NCBI GenBank assembly: GCA_963665545.2
Contig: CAXXKZ010000015.1
Location: 86,109-150,108 of the forward strand
DNA from: G963665545 sp963665545
GTDB lineage: Bacteria; Pseudomonadota; Gammaproteobacteria; Xanthomonadales; SZUA-36
DNA: 64,000 bases
Direction of reading: 5' to 3'
Below, one piece after another: positions 62,547 to 64,000 of this stretch; within the stretch, counting starts at the first letter, position 1; every line of letters starts with the position of its first letter. The translations under genes were made by a program, and so were the position numbers. The notes under the pieces were generated by a model, which worked only from the letters and a program-made list of their open reading frames with translations, was not told the origin of the DNA and ran no database searches.

Positions 62547-63086
62547 TTCCGGGTCGATCAGCTCAAGCAAGGATTGCTTTTCCACCAGGTCCAGAGGCAA
62601 CAGTTCAGCCAACCGGTAACCCACCCGGGCAGCATTCTCGAGATTGTCAGGTGTGAAATCTTTGTACTGATGCTGTACTCGTTCCATCAGGCGCGAGAGA
62701 ATTTGTGCCAATACAGAATATTCGACCGCCAGCTGTATCGGAGCGGGCTCTGGCAGCCAATCCACTCGCGCACGCATCAGGCCCTGGTGATCGACGTTGG
62801 CTTTGCCCGCATGGAAGCGCGCTTCACCACGGGTAGCTATACCGAGAATGCCGTCTTCGAGCGTGTACCAATCGACGATACTGGCGAGTGTACCCACTGC
62901 GTGTGGCACCGCAGCTTCGCCTGACTCCTTGCCCTGGGCAATCAGACATACGCCAAAACCCGAATCGCTTTGCGTGCAATCACGGACCAGCGAGAGATAT
63001 CGCTGTTCGAATATTCGCAGAGGCAGCCAGCCGCCCGGAAATAGCACCGTTTGGAGGGGAAATAAGGGAATCTCGTGGGGCTGCAT
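62496..63086 (-). CDS. LON peptidase N-terminal (substrate-binding) domain protein
   Basis: A 196-residue stand-alone LonN/LAN domain protein starting at ATG 63086 (MQPHEIPLFPLQTVLFPGGWLPLRIFEQRYL), the family opening. It carries no ATPase or protease domain. ASIVDWYTLEDGILGIATRGEARF is a further family block. The 3' end overlaps the convergent DedA-fusion gene by 51 bases. It starts 7 bases after the mpl stop, so it is cotranscribed with mpl. Confidence 0.9.
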   Translation of the reverse strand: MQPHEIPLFPLQTVLFPGGWLPLRIFEQRYLSLVRDCTQSDSGFGVCLIAQGKESGEAAVPHAVGTLASIVDWYTLEDGILGIATRGEARFHAGKANVDHQGLMRARVDWLPEPAPIQLAVEYSVLAQILSRLMERVQHQYKDFTPDNLENAARVGYRLAELLPLDLVEKQSLLELIDPELRLDRLLQLIPKLQGA

Positions 63087-63093
63087 TGTGCAC

Positions 63094-64000
63094 TCAGGTG
63101 ATTCGATCGGGCAGGGCGGTGCAAAAGCGGCGCGGCACGTCCTCAAAATCACCATTACTCATGAACACCACCTGGTCACCCGGGCGAACGGTGTCGAGCA
63201 TTTGCTGGAGCAGGTCATCACTGCGTGTGACCACCCGGCCACGGCCTTCCAGGGGCAGCAAGGCCTCATGTGGGTCCCAGTCGATGTCGCCACCGGCAAA
63301 CAGCCAGACGAAATCGGCAGGCGCCAGCGCCGGGCCCAGTTCGTTGAAGTGAACGCCGGAACGCATTGTATTGGAGCGGGGCTCCAGTGCGACGAGCACT
63401 CTGGCATTGCCGACACTGCGGCGTAAACCCTCCAGGGTCAGTCGGATGGCTGTAGGGTGATGGGCAAAGTCGTCATAGACAAGCACGTCGCCAAATTTGG
63501 CAATCAACTCCATACGTCGCTTTACGCCTTCGAATGAAGCCAACGCTTCAATCGCTAGCACCGCGTCAATCCCTACCGCACAGGCAGCGGCAATCGCCGC
63601 GCAGGCATTCATCGCATTGTGGCGGCCCTGCAACAACCATCGCAGATCACCCAGCAAGGCGCCTTGCCTTGAAAAGTTCAGCTCCCGTCCGCCGGGTTCT
63701 GCCAACTCAACGGTCCAGTCTGCCTCCTCGGCCACTGCGTACTTTTGCAGGTCACTCCAGTAACCCATTTCGAGTGCAGCTTCAAGATTTTGATCCATGC
63801 CGTTGCTGATGATCGTGCCATTGCCAGGGACAGTGCGGACCAGATGATGAAACTGGGTCTGAATGGACTTGAGATCAGGGTAGATGTCGGCGTGATCAAA
63901 CTCGAGATTGTTGAGCACAAGGATACGCGGCCGGTAGTGAACGAACTTGGCGCGCTTGTCGAAAAAGGCCGTGTCATACTCATCGGCCTCGACCACGAAG
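63094..64000 (-). CDS. mpl: UDP-N-acetylmuramate:L-alanyl-gamma-D-glutamyl-meso-DAP ligase, C-terminal part
   Basis: A Mur-ligase family enzyme recycling murein tripeptide. Only the last ~300 residues are in the window; the frame is open at its right edge. EADEYDTAFFDKRAKFVHYRP is diagnostic of Mpl rather than MurC. LQGRHNAMNACAAIAAAC, KRRMELIAKFGDVLVYDDFAHHPTAI and the C-terminal VFMSNGDFEDVPRRF complete the match. The cotranscribed LonN gene follows after 7 bases. Confidence 0.95.
   Translation of the reverse strand, partial: FVVEADEYDTAFFDKRAKFVHYRPRILVLNNLEFDHADIYPDLKSIQTQFHHLVRTVPGNGTIISNGMDQNLEAALEMGYWSDLQKYAVAEEADWTVELAEPGGRELNFSRQGALLGDLRWLLQGRHNAMNACAAIAAACAVGIDAVLAIEALASFEGVKRRMELIAKFGDVLVYDDFAHHPTAIRLTLEGLRRSVGNARVLVALEPRSNTMRSGVHFNELGPALAPADFVWLFAGGDIDWDPHEALLPLEGRGRVVTRSDDLLQQMLDTVRPGDQVVFMSNGDFEDVPRRFCTALPDRIT

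Overview
The window is a piece of a gammaproteobacterial chromosome around the replication origin. Evidence is the block mnmE-yidC-rnpA-rpmH / dnaA-dnaN-recF-gyrB with glyQ-glyS nearby, plus LPS genes (waaA, lpxL-type acyltransferase, O-antigen ligase), cmoAB, glnE and a hemL with the usual proteobacterial length. No genus can be named from the sequence alone. The secreted amidohydrolases, the CocE-type esterase and the outer-membrane proteins suit a free-living heterotroph, possibly marine, but that is inference.

Layout. 1-10072: accessory catabolic genes (cut-off PD40/amidohydrolase, CocE/NonD lipoprotein hydrolase, a frameshifted APC permease, a DapA-family lyase/synthase, a YVTN propeller protein, D-cysteine desulfhydrase), with a dispersed CCCGGG-type palindromic repeat. 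10073-12073: an IS110-family insertion sequence bracketed by inverted copies of a composite dispersed repeat; the conserved mnmE-mnmG-rsmG-parAB order breaks here. 12074-22666: origin region. Genes left of the origin run leftward and dnaA-dnaN-recF-gyrB run rightward. The dnaA-dnaN gap carries three DnaA-box-like sites, a GC spacer and DnaA-trio-like repeats, and recF carries two perfect parS palindromes. 22712-29645: HAD-like pseudoenzyme, glyS, glyQ, NfeD/SPFH pair, cmoA-cmoB. 29674-39873: envelope-stress-like pair (Spy-like protein and orphan histidine kinase), type II NADH dehydrogenase, phosphotriesterase-like protein, amidase next to a tRNA T-arm remnant, amidohydrolase, DUF2333, DUF3379 anti-sigma and ECF sigma.

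40212-51254: isoaspartate methyltransferase-like protein, TolC, WaaA, lipid A acyltransferase, O-antigen ligase, glycosyltransferase, CHCC zinc finger, GlnE, two very short membrane-protein genes with good ribosome sites, and a TorF-type porin. 51560-53692: groES-groEL behind a textbook sigma-32 promoter. 53836-56626: a truncated Rep-helicase remnant, a DksA/TraR zinc-finger protein, then a compact operon ECF sigma / membrane anti-sigma / DUF4252 / DUF4252 lipoprotein. 56631-64000: DUF4242, DUF192, CpdA-like phosphodiesterase, PspC, rubredoxin, hemL, a DedA-PAP2-LssY fusion with a degenerate phosphatase site, a LonN-domain protein and the C-terminal part of mpl.

The strongest candidates for little-described biology are the ECF/anti-sigma/DUF4252-pair operon, the GmhB-like pseudoenzyme in the glyQS operon, the DedA/dead-PAP2/LssY fusion, the two mini membrane proteins and the IS110 with its candidate guide (bridge) RNA.
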